Notes: generated from the sequence alone by a model not told the origin. A stretch of DNA of 35,555 nt from Pseudomonadota bacterium (GCA_021821365.1 JAKACN010000022.1:1-35555), one strand, 5' to 3'. Shown: positions 9,768-18,948, counted from the stretch's first letter. Numbers and translations: made by a program.

Positions 9768-9790
9768 ATTACCTTTCAGACAATGGTAAT
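9768..9790. promoter_or_regulatory. Inverted repeat upstream of wcaJ, possible operator
   Basis: A perfect six-base inverted repeat, ATTACC (9768-9773) and GGTAAT (9785-9790), is separated by 11 bases, so the half-sites are centred 17 bases apart. It lies about 170 bases upstream of the wcaJ start. The spacing suits a dimeric transcription factor. The binding protein is unknown. Confidence 0.35.
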
Positions 9791-9827
9791 CACTGTAGAA
9801 ATCGAAAATTCGCTAAGTCGTGTTTGC

Positions 9828-9915
9828 TTGCGTACGCTCAAACACGCGGTTGCTTGGGGTCAAACTTGCCTTTGCGAAGGCTCAAATCCGTCTGGCGTTC
9901 GCCTCAAATGGCAAC
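9828..9915. repeat. Four tandem 22-base imperfect repeats with a TCAAA core
   Basis: The pentamer TCAAA occurs at 9838, 9860, 9882 and 9904, exactly 22 bases apart. Units 9828-9849, 9850-9871, 9872-9893 and 9894-9915 share an approximate consensus TTGCGNNNGCTCAAAYNNG. Short dyads fall in the same register: GCGTACGC at 9830-9837, GCCTT-TGCG-AAGGC at 9868-9881 and GGCG-TT-CGCC at 9894-9903. A period of 22 is not a multiple of three, so this is not coding. It equals about two helical turns, which would place protein contacts on one face of the DNA. Confidence 0.6.
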
Positions 9916-10044
9916 CATTTTTTCCATGCAGTCACCCCGTGGCGCATGGTGGCGAGCGGAAGAGGTATGCGGTGCCACTTGCAAAGGACGTTGCACTCGG
10001 GAACGTAATTCCTCGAAGACACTCAATGCGCTATCATTCGTGCC

Positions 10045-10446
10045 ATGGCAATTGAAGACTCCCCACAACAGACGGCATTCGAGCTGGTAGGCGGCGGCGA
10101 AAAGCTGCGCGAGCTGGTCGACCGTTTCTACGACCTGATGGATCTTGAGGCGGAATTCGCGGAACTCCGCGCGATGCATCCCGCCAATCTCGACGGCTCG
10201 CGCGACAAGCTCTACTGGTTCCTGTCCGGCTGGATGGGCGGCCCCGACCTGTACATCGAACGCCTCGGCCATCCGCGCCTGCGCGCACGCCACCTCCCGT
10301 ATGCCATCGCTTCAAGGGAACGCGACCAGTGGCTGCGATGCATGGCACTTGCCATGCAGGACGTCGGCATGCCGGAGTGGCTGCAGGAGCGCCTGATGCA
10401 ATCCTTCTACCAGACTGCGGACTGGATGCGTAACCAGGCGGGCTGA
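10045..10446 (+). CDS. Group II truncated hemoglobin
   Basis: This small cytoplasmic haem protein of 133 residues belongs to the 2-on-2 globin family, group II. Members bind oxygen or nitric oxide and are linked to nitrosative or oxidative stress and microaerobic life. The visible signatures are GGGEKLRELVDRFYDLM with Y29 at the B10 position, the conserved block LYWFLSGWMGGPDLY (57-71), and the proximal histidine H83 in RARHLPYAI. W96 follows in the G helix. The ATG has no clear ribosome binding site, but a TATCAT hexamer lies eight bases before it, so a very short leader is possible. It is divergent from the polysaccharide operon and 45 bases upstream of rmuC. Confidence 0.9.
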   Translation: MAIEDSPQQTAFELVGGGEKLRELVDRFYDLMDLEAEFAELRAMHPANLDGSRDKLYWFLSGWMGGPDLYIERLGHPRLRARHLPYAIASRERDQWLRCMALAMQDVGMPEWLQERLMQSFYQTADWMRNQAG

Positions 10447-10491
10447 CCGCCGCGCAGCCGGATACGCGCACCAACCACGAGCCACCATTTC

Positions 10492-11946
10492 ATGAATTCC
10501 ATCGAACTCATTATCCTTCTGCTGAGCGCAGTCATCGTCATCCTGCAGATCGTCGTCATCCTGCGCGCGCGCGGTGGCGATGCCGGCGCGCAATTGCTGC
10601 AACTCCAGGACGAGTTGCAGCGGCATCAGCAGCAGACCGGGGAGCGTATCGAGCGCGAACTGCGCAACCAGATGCAAACCAGCGCGCAGGGCACGCGCCA
10701 GGAGCTGAGCGGAAACCTGCACCAGTTCCAGCAGGCACTTACGACGCAGCTGACCAGCGTCGCCACCATTCAGAACAATCAGATCGATACCTTCGCGCAA
10801 CAGCTTGCCAAGCTGAATGAAGTCAACGCGCAGCAACTGGAGGCGATGCGTGAAGCGATCGCATCGCACGCAAAGACTGGGCGCGAGGAGCAGTCGGTGG
10901 CGTTGAAGCGCTTCGGCGATACGTTAAACCAGACGCTTGCCACGCTGACCGAATCGAATGCGCAACGCATGGCGGAAGTGCGCGCCACGCTCGAAGCGAA
11001 GATCAAGGATCTGCAGACCGACAACGGCACGCGCCTGGAGGAAATGCGCAGGACGGTCGATGAGAAGCTGCATGCGACGCTCGAACAGCGCCTGGGCGAA
11101 TCTTTCAAGCTCGTTTCCGACCGTCTCGAAAAAGTGCACCAGGGACTCGGTGAGATGCAGCAGCTGGCGATCGGCGTGGGCGACCTCAAGCGTGTTCTGA
11201 CCAACGTGAAGACGCGCGGCACATGGGGCGAAGTGCAGCTCGAAATGCTGCTCGAACAGGTCCTGACGCCCGACCAGTATGCGAAGAATGTGGAGACCGT
11301 GCCCGGCTCCGGCGAGCGCGTGGAATTCGCCGTCAGATTGCCGGGGCAGGACGACGGCGCGCGCCCGGTGTGGATGCCGATCGACGCCAAGTTTCCGAAG
11401 GAACAGTATGAGCGCCTGGCCGAAGCGGCGGAGGCGGCGGACGCCGACGGCGTTGCGTCAGCGGGCCGCGATCTCGAACGGGCCGTGCGCCTGGAAGCGA
11501 AGACGATCGCGGAAAAATACCTGTCGCCGCCGCTCACCACCGATTTCGCCATCCTGTTCCTGCCGACGGAGGGCTTGTATGCGGAAGTGATGCGCCGCCC
11601 CGGGCTGGCCGACGAGCTGCAGCGTCTATGCCGCGTGAGCATCGCCGGTCCGTCGACCTTGTCCGCCTTGCTCAACAGCCTGCAGATGGGATTCCGCACG
11701 CTTGCGCTTGAAAAGCGCTCGTCGGAGGTCTGGCAGGTGCTGGGTGCGGTCAAGACCGAGTTCGCCAAATTCGGCGATGTGCTGGCGGCAACCAAGACCA
11801 CGCTGGAGCGCGCCGCAAAGAACATCGAGCAGGCGGAAACCCGCACGCGCCAGATGTCGCGCAAACTGAAGTCCGTCGAGGCATTGCCGGCCGAGGCCGC
11901 GCAGCTGCTGCTGGGAACGGACGGCTCCGAAGCCGGCGAGGAATAG
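10492..11946 (+). CDS. rmuC: DNA recombination protein RmuC
   Basis: This is a protein of 484 residues of the RmuC family, which limits inversions at short inverted repeats and is thought to act as a nuclease-fold protein. An N-terminal membrane anchor (IELIILLLSAVIVILQIVVI) is followed by about 180 residues of glutamine-rich coiled coil. The conserved RmuC domain contains KTRGTWGEVQLEMLLEQ, MPIDAKFPKEQYERL and FLPTEGLYAEV. The length is usual for the family. It may be cotranscribed with the globin gene 45 bases upstream. Confidence 0.93.
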   Translation: MNSIELIILLLSAVIVILQIVVILRARGGDAGAQLLQLQDELQRHQQQTGERIERELRNQMQTSAQGTRQELSGNLHQFQQALTTQLTSVATIQNNQIDTFAQQLAKLNEVNAQQLEAMREAIASHAKTGREEQSVALKRFGDTLNQTLATLTESNAQRMAEVRATLEAKIKDLQTDNGTRLEEMRRTVDEKLHATLEQRLGESFKLVSDRLEKVHQGLGEMQQLAIGVGDLKRVLTNVKTRGTWGEVQLEMLLEQVLTPDQYAKNVETVPGSGERVEFAVRLPGQDDGARPVWMPIDAKFPKEQYERLAEAAEAADADGVASAGRDLERAVRLEAKTIAEKYLSPPLTTDFAILFLPTEGLYAEVMRRPGLADELQRLCRVSIAGPSTLSALLNSLQMGFRTLALEKRSSEVWQVLGAVKTEFAKFGDVLAATKTTLERAAKNIEQAETRTRQMSRKLKSVEALPAEAAQLLLGTDGSEAGEE

Positions 11947-12145
11947 CCGCGAAAGGGTGCCGGCAACCCCCGGCCAGACGCTCTCCGGTAGATGCATGAC
12001 AACAATGCCCGCACGGGCCGGAGTTAGCATGCGGAAGCAGTCATCATTTCACGATGACCTCCGCTGCACAGGCTGAGGGCGGCGGCGCTGTGAACTTCCC
12101 GTTGATGTGCCGGACATGTTCCGGTCGTGATGCAGGACGCAACCT

Positions 12146-13459
12146 ATGGAAATCGCGATACTACTTGGCCTGATTCTCCTGAACGGCGTGTTCGCCATGT
12201 CGGAGATTGCCCTCGTGACGGCACGCAGGGTACGCCTGCAACGACTCGCCGATGCCGGCGATGCGTCGGCGCAGGCCGCCATCGAACTCGGCGACGATCC
12301 GAACCGGTTCCTGTCCACGGTACAGATCGGGATCACCTCCATCGGCATCCTGAACGGTATTGTCGGCGAAGCGACGCTGGCCTACCCGTTCAGCATTTGG
12401 CTGCGGCATATGGGCGTGGAGGATCGCGTCTCCGAGTATCTGGCCACTGTGCTGGTGGTCGTGTCCATCACGTATTTTTCCATCGTGCTTGGCGAACTGG
12501 TTCCGAAGCGGATCGGCCAGATCAGCCCCGAACCGATCGCCCGCATCGTCGCACGCCCTATGCTTTTGCTGGCGGCCATGACCAAGCCTTTTGTCCGGCT
12601 GCTTTCCGGCTCGACGCAGATCGTTCTGCGCAGCTTCGGCGTTACAGAGCGCGTCGAGCCGAGCGTCACGCAGGAAGAAATCAACCTGATGCTGGCGGAA
12701 GGTTCCAGCGCCGGCGTGATCGAACAGCATGAGCACCAGATGGTGCGCAACGTGTTCCGCCTGGACGACCGCCAGATCGCGTCCCTCATGGTGCCGCGCA
12801 GCGAGATCGTCTGCTTCGACGTGAACGATCCGCAGGAAGAAAATCTCAAGCATTTCGAGGAAAGCGACCATTCGCGCTACCCGGTGGTGCGCGGCGGCTG
12901 GGATGAAGTGCTCGGCGTGGCCAACGCACGCCAATTGCTGGCGCAGACGTTGCGCGGCGAAAAGCTGAGCCTGACCGAAAACCTGCAGCCGGCCGTATTC
13001 GTGCCCGAGTCCCTGACCGGCATGGAATTGCTCGAGAACTTCAAGAATTCCGGCGTGAAACTGGCGTTCGTGGTCGACGAATATGGCGAAGTGCAGGGCA
13101 TCGTCACGCTGCAGGATGTGATGGAAGCCATCACCGGCGAATTCAAGACCCATCGTGCCGAAGATGCCTGGGCGGTGCAGCGTGAAGATGGATCGTGGCT
13201 GCTGGACGGCCTGATTCCGATTCCCGAACTGAAGGATCGCCTCGGACTCGAAGGCGTGCCCGAGGAAGAGCGCGGCCGTTACAACACGCTCAGCGGCATG
13301 CTCATGCTGCTGCTCGGCCGCATCCCGCAGACGACCGACCGCTGCGAGTGGGAGGACTGGATCTTCGAAATCGTGGACCTCGACGGCAAGCGCATCGACA
13401 AGGTGCTGGCGATGCACAAGGCGCCGCCTCAGGAAAACCGCTCCCTGCCACCACCCTGA
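12146..13459 (+). CDS. CNNM/CBS-domain transporter-associated protein (CorC/HlyC type)
   Basis: This inner-membrane protein of 437 residues is of the UPF0053/hemolysin-like family, whose members are linked to magnesium and cobalt efflux. The N-terminal CNNM (DUF21) domain, about 1-185, has three to four membrane segments and motifs AMSEIALVTARR and GELVPKRIGQ. A pair of CBS domains follows from about 200 to 335 (MVPRSEIVCFD; AFVVDEYGEVQGIVTLQD). A C-terminal CorC/HlyC domain from about 350 to 425 contains DGLIPIPELKDRLGL. AGGA lies eight bases before the ATG. The 199 bases before it hold small inverted repeats (for example CCGGA at 12110-12114 with TCCGG at 12120-12124) but no clear terminator or promoter. 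The transported ion is not known. Confidence 0.88.
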   Translation: MEIAILLGLILLNGVFAMSEIALVTARRVRLQRLADAGDASAQAAIELGDDPNRFLSTVQIGITSIGILNGIVGEATLAYPFSIWLRHMGVEDRVSEYLATVLVVVSITYFSIVLGELVPKRIGQISPEPIARIVARPMLLLAAMTKPFVRLLSGSTQIVLRSFGVTERVEPSVTQEEINLMLAEGSSAGVIEQHEHQMVRNVFRLDDRQIASLMVPRSEIVCFDVNDPQEENLKHFEESDHSRYPVVRGGWDEVLGVANARQLLAQTLRGEKLSLTENLQPAVFVPESLTGMELLENFKNSGVKLAFVVDEYGEVQGIVTLQDVMEAITGEFKTHRAEDAWAVQREDGSWLLDGLIPIPELKDRLGLEGVPEEERGRYNTLSGMLMLLLGRIPQTTDRCEWEDWIFEIVDLDGKRIDKVLAMHKAPPQENRSLPPP

Positions 13460-13550
13460 CAGGGCCGATCTTCGCTCGTCAACCCATGGAGCGGTGGTAC
13501 CCGCGCGGGTAACGATCATCGGATCTGCATCAACCTGCAGGCTTGCCATT

Positions 13551-13566
13551 CAGGCATAATTGCCTG
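13551..13566. promoter_or_regulatory. Dyad CAGGCA-TAAT-TGCCTG upstream of the CoA-transferase gene
   Basis: A perfect six-base inverted repeat with a TAAT centre includes a CATAAT hexamer that could serve as a -10 element. It lies 60 bases before the start codon of the CoA-transferase. No matching -35 element is at 16-18 bases. It may be an operator over a regulated promoter, or only a short hairpin. Confidence 0.3.
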
Positions 13567-13625
13567 GACCAATTCCGCCAATGCAGCCACGGCGGCCGGT
13601 TCGACAAGCTATCTTGGAGGCATCC

Positions 13626-15629
13626 ATGGTACATCGCATCCCGGACCCCATGTCGGGCGGCTCCCGCCCTTCCAGCCGGCATAAGATCGTCTCCGCCGCG
13701 GAAGCCGTTCGCCTTATCCATGACGGCGACACGATTGCCACCGGCGGCTTCGTCGGCATCGGTTTCGCGGAGAATATCGCCGTCGCGCTGGAGAAGCGTT
13801 TCCTCGATAGCGAAGAGGAACTGCTCGGCGCCGGCAAGCCGGGCAACCTGACGCTGGTCTATGCCGCAGGGCAGGGCGACGGCAAGGATCGCGGACTGAA
13901 CCACCTCGGGCACGAAGGGCTCATCAAGCGCGTGATCGGCGGCCATTGGGGTCTGGTGCCCAAGCTGCAGCAACTCGCCATCGCCAACAAGATCGAAGCC
14001 TACAACCTGCCGCAAGGCGTCATCACCCACCTGTTCCGCGACATTGCCGCCGGCAAGCCCGGCCTGCTCTCCACCGTCGGCCTCGGCACCTTCGTCGATC
14101 CGCGTTACGGCGGCGGCAAGATCAACGAAGCCACCCGCGACGACCTGGTCGAGCTGATGACCGTCGGCGGCGAGGAATACCTGTTCTACAAGGCACTGCC
14201 GATCAATGTCGGCATCATTCGCGGCACGACCGCCGACCCCGACGGCAACGTGACGATGGAAAAGGAGGCGCTGACGCTCGAAGCGCTCGCCATCGCCATG
14301 GCGGCGCACAATTCCGGCGGCATCGTGATCGTGCAGGTGGAGCGCATCGCCGAAAGCGGATCGTTGCATCCGCGCCAGGTGAAGATTCCCGGCATCCTGG
14401 TCGACTGCGTGGTGGTGGCGGAAAAGCCCGAATACCAGATGCAGACCTTCATCGAGCCCTACAGCGCCGCATTCGCCAGCGAGATCCGCGTGCCGATGTC
14501 GTCCATTCAGCCGATGGAGATGAGCGAGCGCAAGATCATCGCGCGTCGCGCGCTGCTCGAGATCAAGCCGAACAACGTGGTCAACCTCGGCATCGGCATG
14601 CCCGAAGGCGTGGCCAGCGTGGCGGCAGAGGAAAAGGTGCTCGACCTCGTGACCCTGACAGCGGAGCCGGGCGTCATCGGCGGCATACCGGCCGGAGGTC
14701 TCAATTTCGGCGCGGCGACCAATGCCACCGCGATCATCGATCAGCCGTATCAGTTCGACTTCTACGACGGCGGCGGACTCGACGTCGCCTTTCTCGGCCT
14801 GGCCCAGGCCGACCGGCACGGCAACCTCAACGTGAGCAAGTTCGGGCCGCGGCTCGCCGGCGCGGGCGGATTCATCAACATCAGCCAGAATGCCAAGAAG
14901 GTCGTATTCGTGGGCACCTTCACGACAGGCGGGCTGGACGTGGCGATTGCGGACGGCCAGTTGCGTATCAGGCGTGAAGGCATGGCGCAGAAGTTCGTCG
15001 ATGAGGTAGAACACCGCACCTTCAGCGGCGAGTACGCGCAGCAGCGCGCGCAGGCCGTGCTGTATATCACCGAGCGCTGCGTGTTCCGGCTGGGACCGGA
15101 AGGACTGGAGGTGATCGAGATCGCGCCCGGCATCGACCTCGAACGCGACATCCTCGCGCAGATGCATTTCCGCCCCGCGATTAGCCCGCAGCTGAAGCTG
15201 ATGGACGCCCGCATCTTCAGGACGATGCCGATGGGGCTGCGCAACGATATCCTGTACCTGCCGCTGGAGCAGCGCCTCATCTACGATGCGAAACGGAACA
15301 TGTTCTTTGTCAATTTCGAAGGCTTCGAAGTGAAGAACGTCGCCGACATCGAACAGATTCGCGACCTCGTCGAGCAGCGCTTGCGTCCGCTCGAACAGAA
15401 AGTCCCGGCCATCGTCAATTACGATAATTTCTCCATCGCACCGGACCTGCTGGACAGTTATGTCGACATGGTGCGCGAACTTGCCGATCGCTTCTACAGC
15501 CGCGTGACCCGCTATACCAGCAGCACCTTCATGCGCAGTTATTTCGGCACGGCATTCCGGCGCCATCACACCGAGCCGTCGCTGTATGCGAGCCGCGAGG
15601 AGGCGATTTCGCACCTGCGCGAGCCCTGA
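13626..15629 (+). CDS. Acyl-CoA:acetate/3-ketoacid (propionate-type) CoA-transferase
   Basis: This cytoplasmic family I CoA-transferase of 667 residues moves CoA between short-chain acyl donors and acceptors. Both halves of the transferase are fused in one chain. The N-terminal half begins with [20 protein letters not shown]. The second half contains [15 protein letters not shown] and [12 protein letters not shown], where E347 is the expected catalytic glutamate that carries CoA as a thioester, and then [19 protein letters not shown]. About 140 residues follow the usual end of the propionate CoA-transferase core (after roughly 525). ATG 13626 is chosen because GGAGG lies five bases before it. 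The gene stands alone, converges on moeA with a 36-base gap, and shows no obvious pathway partner. Confidence 0.88.
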   Translation: MVHRIPDPMSGGSRPSSRHKIVSAAEAVRLIHDGDTIATGGFVGIGFAENIAVALEKRFLDSEEELLGAGKPGNLTLVYAAGQGDGKDRGLNHLGHEGLIKRVIGGHWGLVPKLQQLAIANKIEAYNLPQGVITHLFRDIAAGKPGLLSTVGLGTFVDPRYGGGKINEATRDDLVELMTVGGEEYLFYKALPINVGIIRGTTADPDGNVTMEKEALTLEALAIAMAAHNSGGIVIVQVERIAESGSLHPRQVKIPGILVDCVVVAEKPEYQMQTFIEPYSAAFASEIRVPMSSIQPMEMSERKIIARRALLEIKPNNVVNLGIGMPEGVASVAAEEKVLDLVTLTAEPGVIGGIPAGGLNFGAATNATAIIDQPYQFDFYDGGGLDVAFLGLAQADRHGNLNVSKFGPRLAGAGGFINISQNAKKVVFVGTFTTGGLDVAIADGQLRIRREGMAQKFVDEVEHRTFSGEYAQQRAQAVLYITERCVFRLGPEGLEVIEIAPGIDLERDILAQMHFRPAISPQLKLMDARIFRTMPMGLRNDILYLPLEQRLIYDAKRNMFFVNFEGFEVKNVADIEQIRDLVEQRLRPLEQKVPAIVNYDNFSIAPDLLDSYVDMVRELADRFYSRVTRYTSSTFMRSYFGTAFRRHHTEPSLYASREEAISHLREP

Positions 15630-15665
15630 ACCTGCTCAGGCCGTAAACCGGAGGATATGGAGCGG

Positions 15666-16949
15666 CTAGCAAAGCCCGTCGAACAGCACCACATCCACGG
15701 GATCGCCGGCGTTCACGTTCCCTTGCTCATGACCCAGGATGATCATGCAGTTCGCTTCCGACATCGAGCGCAGGATGCCCGACCCTTGCGAGCCGGTGAC
15801 GCGCACCTGCGGATTGCCGTTGGCATCCGACGTGAGAATGCCGCGCTGGAATTCAGTCCGGCCCGGCTTCTTGCGGATGGCGGATTGGGATGCCACGCGC
15901 ATCGACGGTGTCGAGTCGCCGGCCGCACCCATCATGCGCAATAGCGCGTCGCGCGCGAAGAAATAGAAGGTCACCATCACGGCGACCGGATTGCCCGGCA
16001 AGCCGAACAGGTAGGCGCTCTTGCCGTTCGACGCGATCCTGCCGAAGGCCATCGGCCTGCCCGGGCGCATCGCCAGCTTCCAGAATGCGACATCGCCCAG
16101 CCTGGCCATCATCTCCCGCGTGAAGTCGGCTTCGCCGACGGACACGCCGCCCGACGTAATGATGGCATCCGCGTTTTCACATGCCGTGCGCAGCGCCGCT
16201 TCCAGCGATTCCCGATCGTCCTTGACGATTCCCATGTCGATGACATCGCAACCCAACCGCGCCAGCATGGCGCGTATCGTGTAGCGGTTGCTGTCGTAGA
16301 TGCAGCCTTCATCCAGCTGCTGGCCGATGCCGCGCAGTTCATCGCCGGTGGAAAACACGGCGACGCACAGGCGACGCTGGACCGGGACCTGGCCGATACC
16401 GAGCGAGGCGAGCAGTCCGAGATCGGCCGCATGCAGCGTCTTGCCTTTTCGCAGCGCCGGTTTGCCCGCCGCCAGATCCTCGCCTTTCAGGCGGCGATTG
16501 TCGCCTGGCCTGACGACGCCGGGCGCAAGTGTCATCGACGTCTCGCTGGCGCTCGTCACCAGCTCCTGGGGCACTACCGTATCGCAATCCATTGGCATGA
16601 CCGCTCCGGTCATGATGCGCACGCATTCGCCCGGCGCCACCGCGCCGCCATACTTGTGGCCGGCGAAGGCGGTGCCCACGACGGTGAGTGTCGCCGGAGA
16701 GGCGCCGAGATCGCCGCTGCGAAATGCATAACCATCCATCGCGGAGTTGTCATGCGCGGGCACATCGATCGGCGAGATGACGTCTTCAGCCAGCACCCGG
16801 CACAAGGCATCGTTCAGGCCCGCCATCTCCGACGACTCGATCGGCTGCACATACTCGCGAATCAATTGCTGCGCATGCGCGACGCTGAGCGACTCCGGAT
16901 TGCAGGAAGCGATTTGGGGGGCGAGCGCGGAAAGGGCAGGGGCAGTCAT
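15666..16949 (-). CDS. moeA: Molybdopterin molybdenumtransferase MoeA
   Basis: This enzyme inserts molybdate into adenylylated molybdopterin to form molybdenum cofactor in the cytoplasm. It has 427 residues. The N-terminal domain contains HDNSAMDGYAF (66-76). The molybdopterin-binding domain has ITSGGVSVGEADF, and GLPGNPVAVMVTFYFF lies close to the C-terminal domain. Its ATG overlaps the mobA stop in ATGA, so translation is coupled to mobA. It is the last gene of a moaA-mobA-moeA operon. Confidence 0.96.
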   Translation of the reverse strand: MTAPALSALAPQIASCNPESLSVAHAQQLIREYVQPIESSEMAGLNDALCRVLAEDVISPIDVPAHDNSAMDGYAFRSGDLGASPATLTVVGTAFAGHKYGGAVAPGECVRIMTGAVMPMDCDTVVPQELVTSASETSMTLAPGVVRPGDNRRLKGEDLAAGKPALRKGKTLHAADLGLLASLGIGQVPVQRRLCVAVFSTGDELRGIGQQLDEGCIYDSNRYTIRAMLARLGCDVIDMGIVKDDRESLEAALRTACENADAIITSGGVSVGEADFTREMMARLGDVAFWKLAMRPGRPMAFGRIASNGKSAYLFGLPGNPVAVMVTFYFFARDALLRMMGAAGDSTPSMRVASQSAIRKKPGRTEFQRGILTSDANGNPQVRVTGSQGSGILRSMSEANCMIILGHEQGNVNAGDPVDVVLFDGLC

Positions 16950-17530
16950 GGCGTGTCGAGCTTGTGCAATTCTTCGAGTGTATTGATGTTCCGAAAGGCG
17001 TCTTCATCGGCGAAGTGCACTGTGACCGCACGCAACTGGCCAAACCATTTGCCCATCTTGCGCTCGCCGGACTCGAGATAGTCCGTCAGGCTCGGCAGCA
17101 GCGACACCTTCAGCAGGCAAAACACCGGATGCTTCTGCCGCGCTTCGCCTTCGCCGGTTTCTGCATAGGCGATGTCGGCACTTTCAGCCTGCAGAGCATC
17201 GCGCAGCCGCGCCACCAAGTCCATAGGCAGAAAGGGGGAGTCGCAAGGCGCGGTGACGAGGAAGGGCGCGTCGCAGTGCGCCAGGCCCGTCTGCAGTCCG
17301 GCGAGCGGGCCGGGGAATTCTTCCATCCGGTCCGGCCAGACCGGCAGGTCGAAGCGGCGGTAAACATCCAGGTTCTGGTTGGCGTTGATCGCCAGCGCGG
17401 AAACTTGCGGTCCCAACCGGCGCATCACGTGCGCCACCATCGGTTCGCCGCGGAACGCCTGCAATCCCTTGTCCACGCCCCCCATGCGCGACCCGCGGCC
17501 GCCCGCCAGAATCATTCCGGTAATCGTCAC
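16946..17530 (-). CDS. mobA: Molybdenum cofactor guanylyltransferase MobA
   Basis: This enzyme transfers GMP from GTP to molybdenum cofactor to make the guanine dinucleotide form used by DMSO-reductase-family enzymes. It is 194 residues. The nucleotide-binding loop is LAGGRGSRMGGVDKGL (8-23), with the usual glycines and K21, and the metal-site aspartate lies in TAPCDSPFLP. The start is GTG at 17528-17530 with GGAGG seven bases upstream. An ATG six bases earlier is in another frame. It lies 34 bases after moaA and overlaps moeA by four bases. Confidence 0.95.
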   Translation of the reverse strand: MTITGMILAGGRGSRMGGVDKGLQAFRGEPMVAHVMRRLGPQVSALAINANQNLDVYRRFDLPVWPDRMEEFPGPLAGLQTGLAHCDAPFLVTAPCDSPFLPMDLVARLRDALQAESADIAYAETGEGEARQKHPVFCLLKVSLLPSLTDYLESGERKMGKWFGQLRAVTVHFADEDAFRNINTLEELHKLDTP

Positions 17531-17564
17531 AATTCATCCTCCGTGTGGATTATCCGCAGCGCAG

Positions 17565-18680
17565 TTATCCACCAATATAGGACATCTCGACTTTCCTGCC
17601 GTCCTGCCGCAATCCTTCCGTGTTTGCAGTCCGCATTTCGGAATAGCGGTCCCCGCGCGCGCGCCATACGTGCGCAATGACGGTCGCGATTTCTTCGTCA
17701 TTGCGCCCTTCGCGCAGCAGCGCGCGCAGGTCATGGCCGCCGGTCGCGAACAGGCAGGTATAGAGTTTGCCTTCGGTCGAAAGGCGGGCACGCGTGCAAT
17801 CGCGACAGAAGGCGCGCGTCACGCTGGAGATCAGCCCGATCTCGCCGCCGCCGTCGCGATAGCGCCAGCGTTCTGCGGTTTCGCCGTTGTAGTTGGGGTC
17901 GATCGCTTCCAGCGGCATTTCCGCATCGATGCGACGAACGATCTCGGCGGAAGGAACGACTTCATCCATCTTCCAGCCGTTACTGCTGCCGACATCCATG
18001 TATTCGATGAAGCGCAGGATGAAGGGCGATCCCTTGAAATGGCGTGCCATCGGCAGGATCTCATGGTCGTTCATGCCGCCCTTGACCACCATGTTGATCT
18101 TGATCGGCCCCAGGCCGACCTTGTGTGCCGTCTCGATACCATGCAGAACATCGGCGACCGGAAAGTCGACGTCGTTCATGCGCTGGAACACCTGGTCGTC
18201 CAGCGCATCGAGAGACACCGTCACGCGGCGCAGGCCCGCGTCCTTCAAAGCCTGCGCCTTGCGTGCGAGCAGCGAGCCGTTGGTGGTCAGCGTGAGGTCG
18301 AGCGGTTGGCCGTCCGGCGTCCGCAACGCGCTGAGCATCGCAATCAGGCGCTCGATATCCTTGCGCAGCAGCGGCTCTCCGCCGGTAAGGCGGATTTTAC
18401 CGACACCGTGCGCAACGAAAATCCGCGCGATGCGCGTAATCTCTTCGAACGATAGCAGCGCCGAATGCGGCATGAAGGCATAGTCCTTGCCGAATACCGC
18501 TTTCGGCATGCAATACACACAGCGAAAATTGCAGCGGTCGGTAACGGAAATGCGCAGGTCCTGGAGCGGACGCGCGAAGGTATCCGACAGCAGGCCTGCC
18601 GGCGCTTCCAGCGGCGAGGGAATCGTCGAGCCGGCGGTCGCCAGACGCTGGTCGACCAGGGGAATGAATCTGTCAGTCAT
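17565..18680 (-). CDS. moaA: GTP 3',8-cyclase MoaA (radical SAM)
   Basis: This radical SAM enzyme carries out the first step of molybdenum cofactor synthesis, from GTP to 3',8-cyclo-7,8-dihydro-GTP. It has 371 residues. The SAM-binding iron-sulfur cluster motif CNFRCVYC gives C50, C54 and C57. The C-terminal substrate cluster has C292, C295 and C309 in CRDCTRARL and YTCLF. The chain ends with the Gly-Gly tail (YIGG) that is essential in this family. An N-terminal extension of about 35 residues precedes the core, as in related betaproteobacteria. The ribosome binding site is weak. It heads the minus-strand mo operon. Confidence 0.96.
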   Translation of the reverse strand: MTDRFIPLVDQRLATAGSTIPSPLEAPAGLLSDTFARPLQDLRISVTDRCNFRCVYCMPKAVFGKDYAFMPHSALLSFEEITRIARIFVAHGVGKIRLTGGEPLLRKDIERLIAMLSALRTPDGQPLDLTLTTNGSLLARKAQALKDAGLRRVTVSLDALDDQVFQRMNDVDFPVADVLHGIETAHKVGLGPIKINMVVKGGMNDHEILPMARHFKGSPFILRFIEYMDVGSSNGWKMDEVVPSAEIVRRIDAEMPLEAIDPNYNGETAERWRYRDGGGEIGLISSVTRAFCRDCTRARLSTEGKLYTCLFATGGHDLRALLREGRNDEEIATVIAHVWRARGDRYSEMRTANTEGLRQDGRKVEMSYIGG

Positions 18681-18945
18681 GCAAGGAATGGAAAACGGAA
18701 GGGCGCGCAGGGACCGGCGCTATCGAGGATAAGATACCACGAGGCTGGCGAGCGCACACGCGCCGGCCCGCATGACCCCGCCGGTCCGGAACCGGAACAG
18801 GGAGATACTTGCCGGCAAGGCAATGGCGATGCCGGTGAAATCCTGTTGCCCGACCAGCATTGCAATATGGAAAACATGCCGGGCGAAAGACAGGGCGAGG
18901 CCCGAGATTACGCCGACCGGCACTGAAATGGTCGTCAGCTGCGCA
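18681..18945. other. Intergenic region upstream of moaA
   Basis: These 265 bases lie between the rne terminator and the moaA start. On the minus strand there are GC-rich short dyads (for example CTTGCCGGCAAG at about 18809-18820) and a TATCTTATCC stretch near 18725-18735 that may include a -10 element. A molybdenum-cofactor riboswitch would be plausible here by position, but I could not recognise its conserved core. A minus-strand open frame of 93 codons crosses the rne terminator and is not called. Confidence 0.4.
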
Positions 18946-18948
18946 AAC

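Larger units (their letters stand above)
9599..10044. other. Divergent intergenic region, probable promoter/operator region of the polysaccharide operon
   Basis: This 446-base gap lies between the divergent wcaJ and globin genes and is more AT-rich than its surroundings in its middle third. I find no credible gene in it. It holds an inverted repeat at 9768-9790 and a phased 22-base repeat at 9828-9915. A second inverted repeat, GTGTTTG (9820-9826) with CAAACAC (9839-9845), encloses the first repeat unit. No convincing -35/-10 pair was found on the minus strand, so the operon may depend on an activator or an alternative sigma factor. Confidence 0.55.

Noticed and set aside
9828-9915. CRISPR array from regularly spaced repeats
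   Set aside because: The units are only 22 bases in total period, imperfect, and lack distinct spacers and cas genes. A regulatory repeat explains them better.
9848-9923. Long-range pairing GGTTGC/GCAACC followed by ATTTTTT as a plus-strand terminator
   Set aside because: The loop would be more than 50 bases and no upstream plus-strand transcript is evident. The T run alone is not enough.
13498-13511. Palindrome TACCCGCGCGGGTA after the CNNM/CBS gene, as a terminator
   Set aside because: Only a five-pair stem can form, with a GCGC loop, and no T run follows on either strand.
12161-13549. A 462-codon open frame on the minus strand opposite the CNNM/CBS gene
   Set aside because: It is an antisense shadow in GC-rich DNA with histidine- and arginine-rich composition and no recognisable domain.
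13530-15614. A 694-codon open frame on the minus strand opposite the CoA-transferase gene
   Set aside because: It mirrors the codon pattern of the plus-strand gene, is rich in His, Asp and Ala with no family features, and the plus strand encodes a clear enzyme with a good ribosome binding site.
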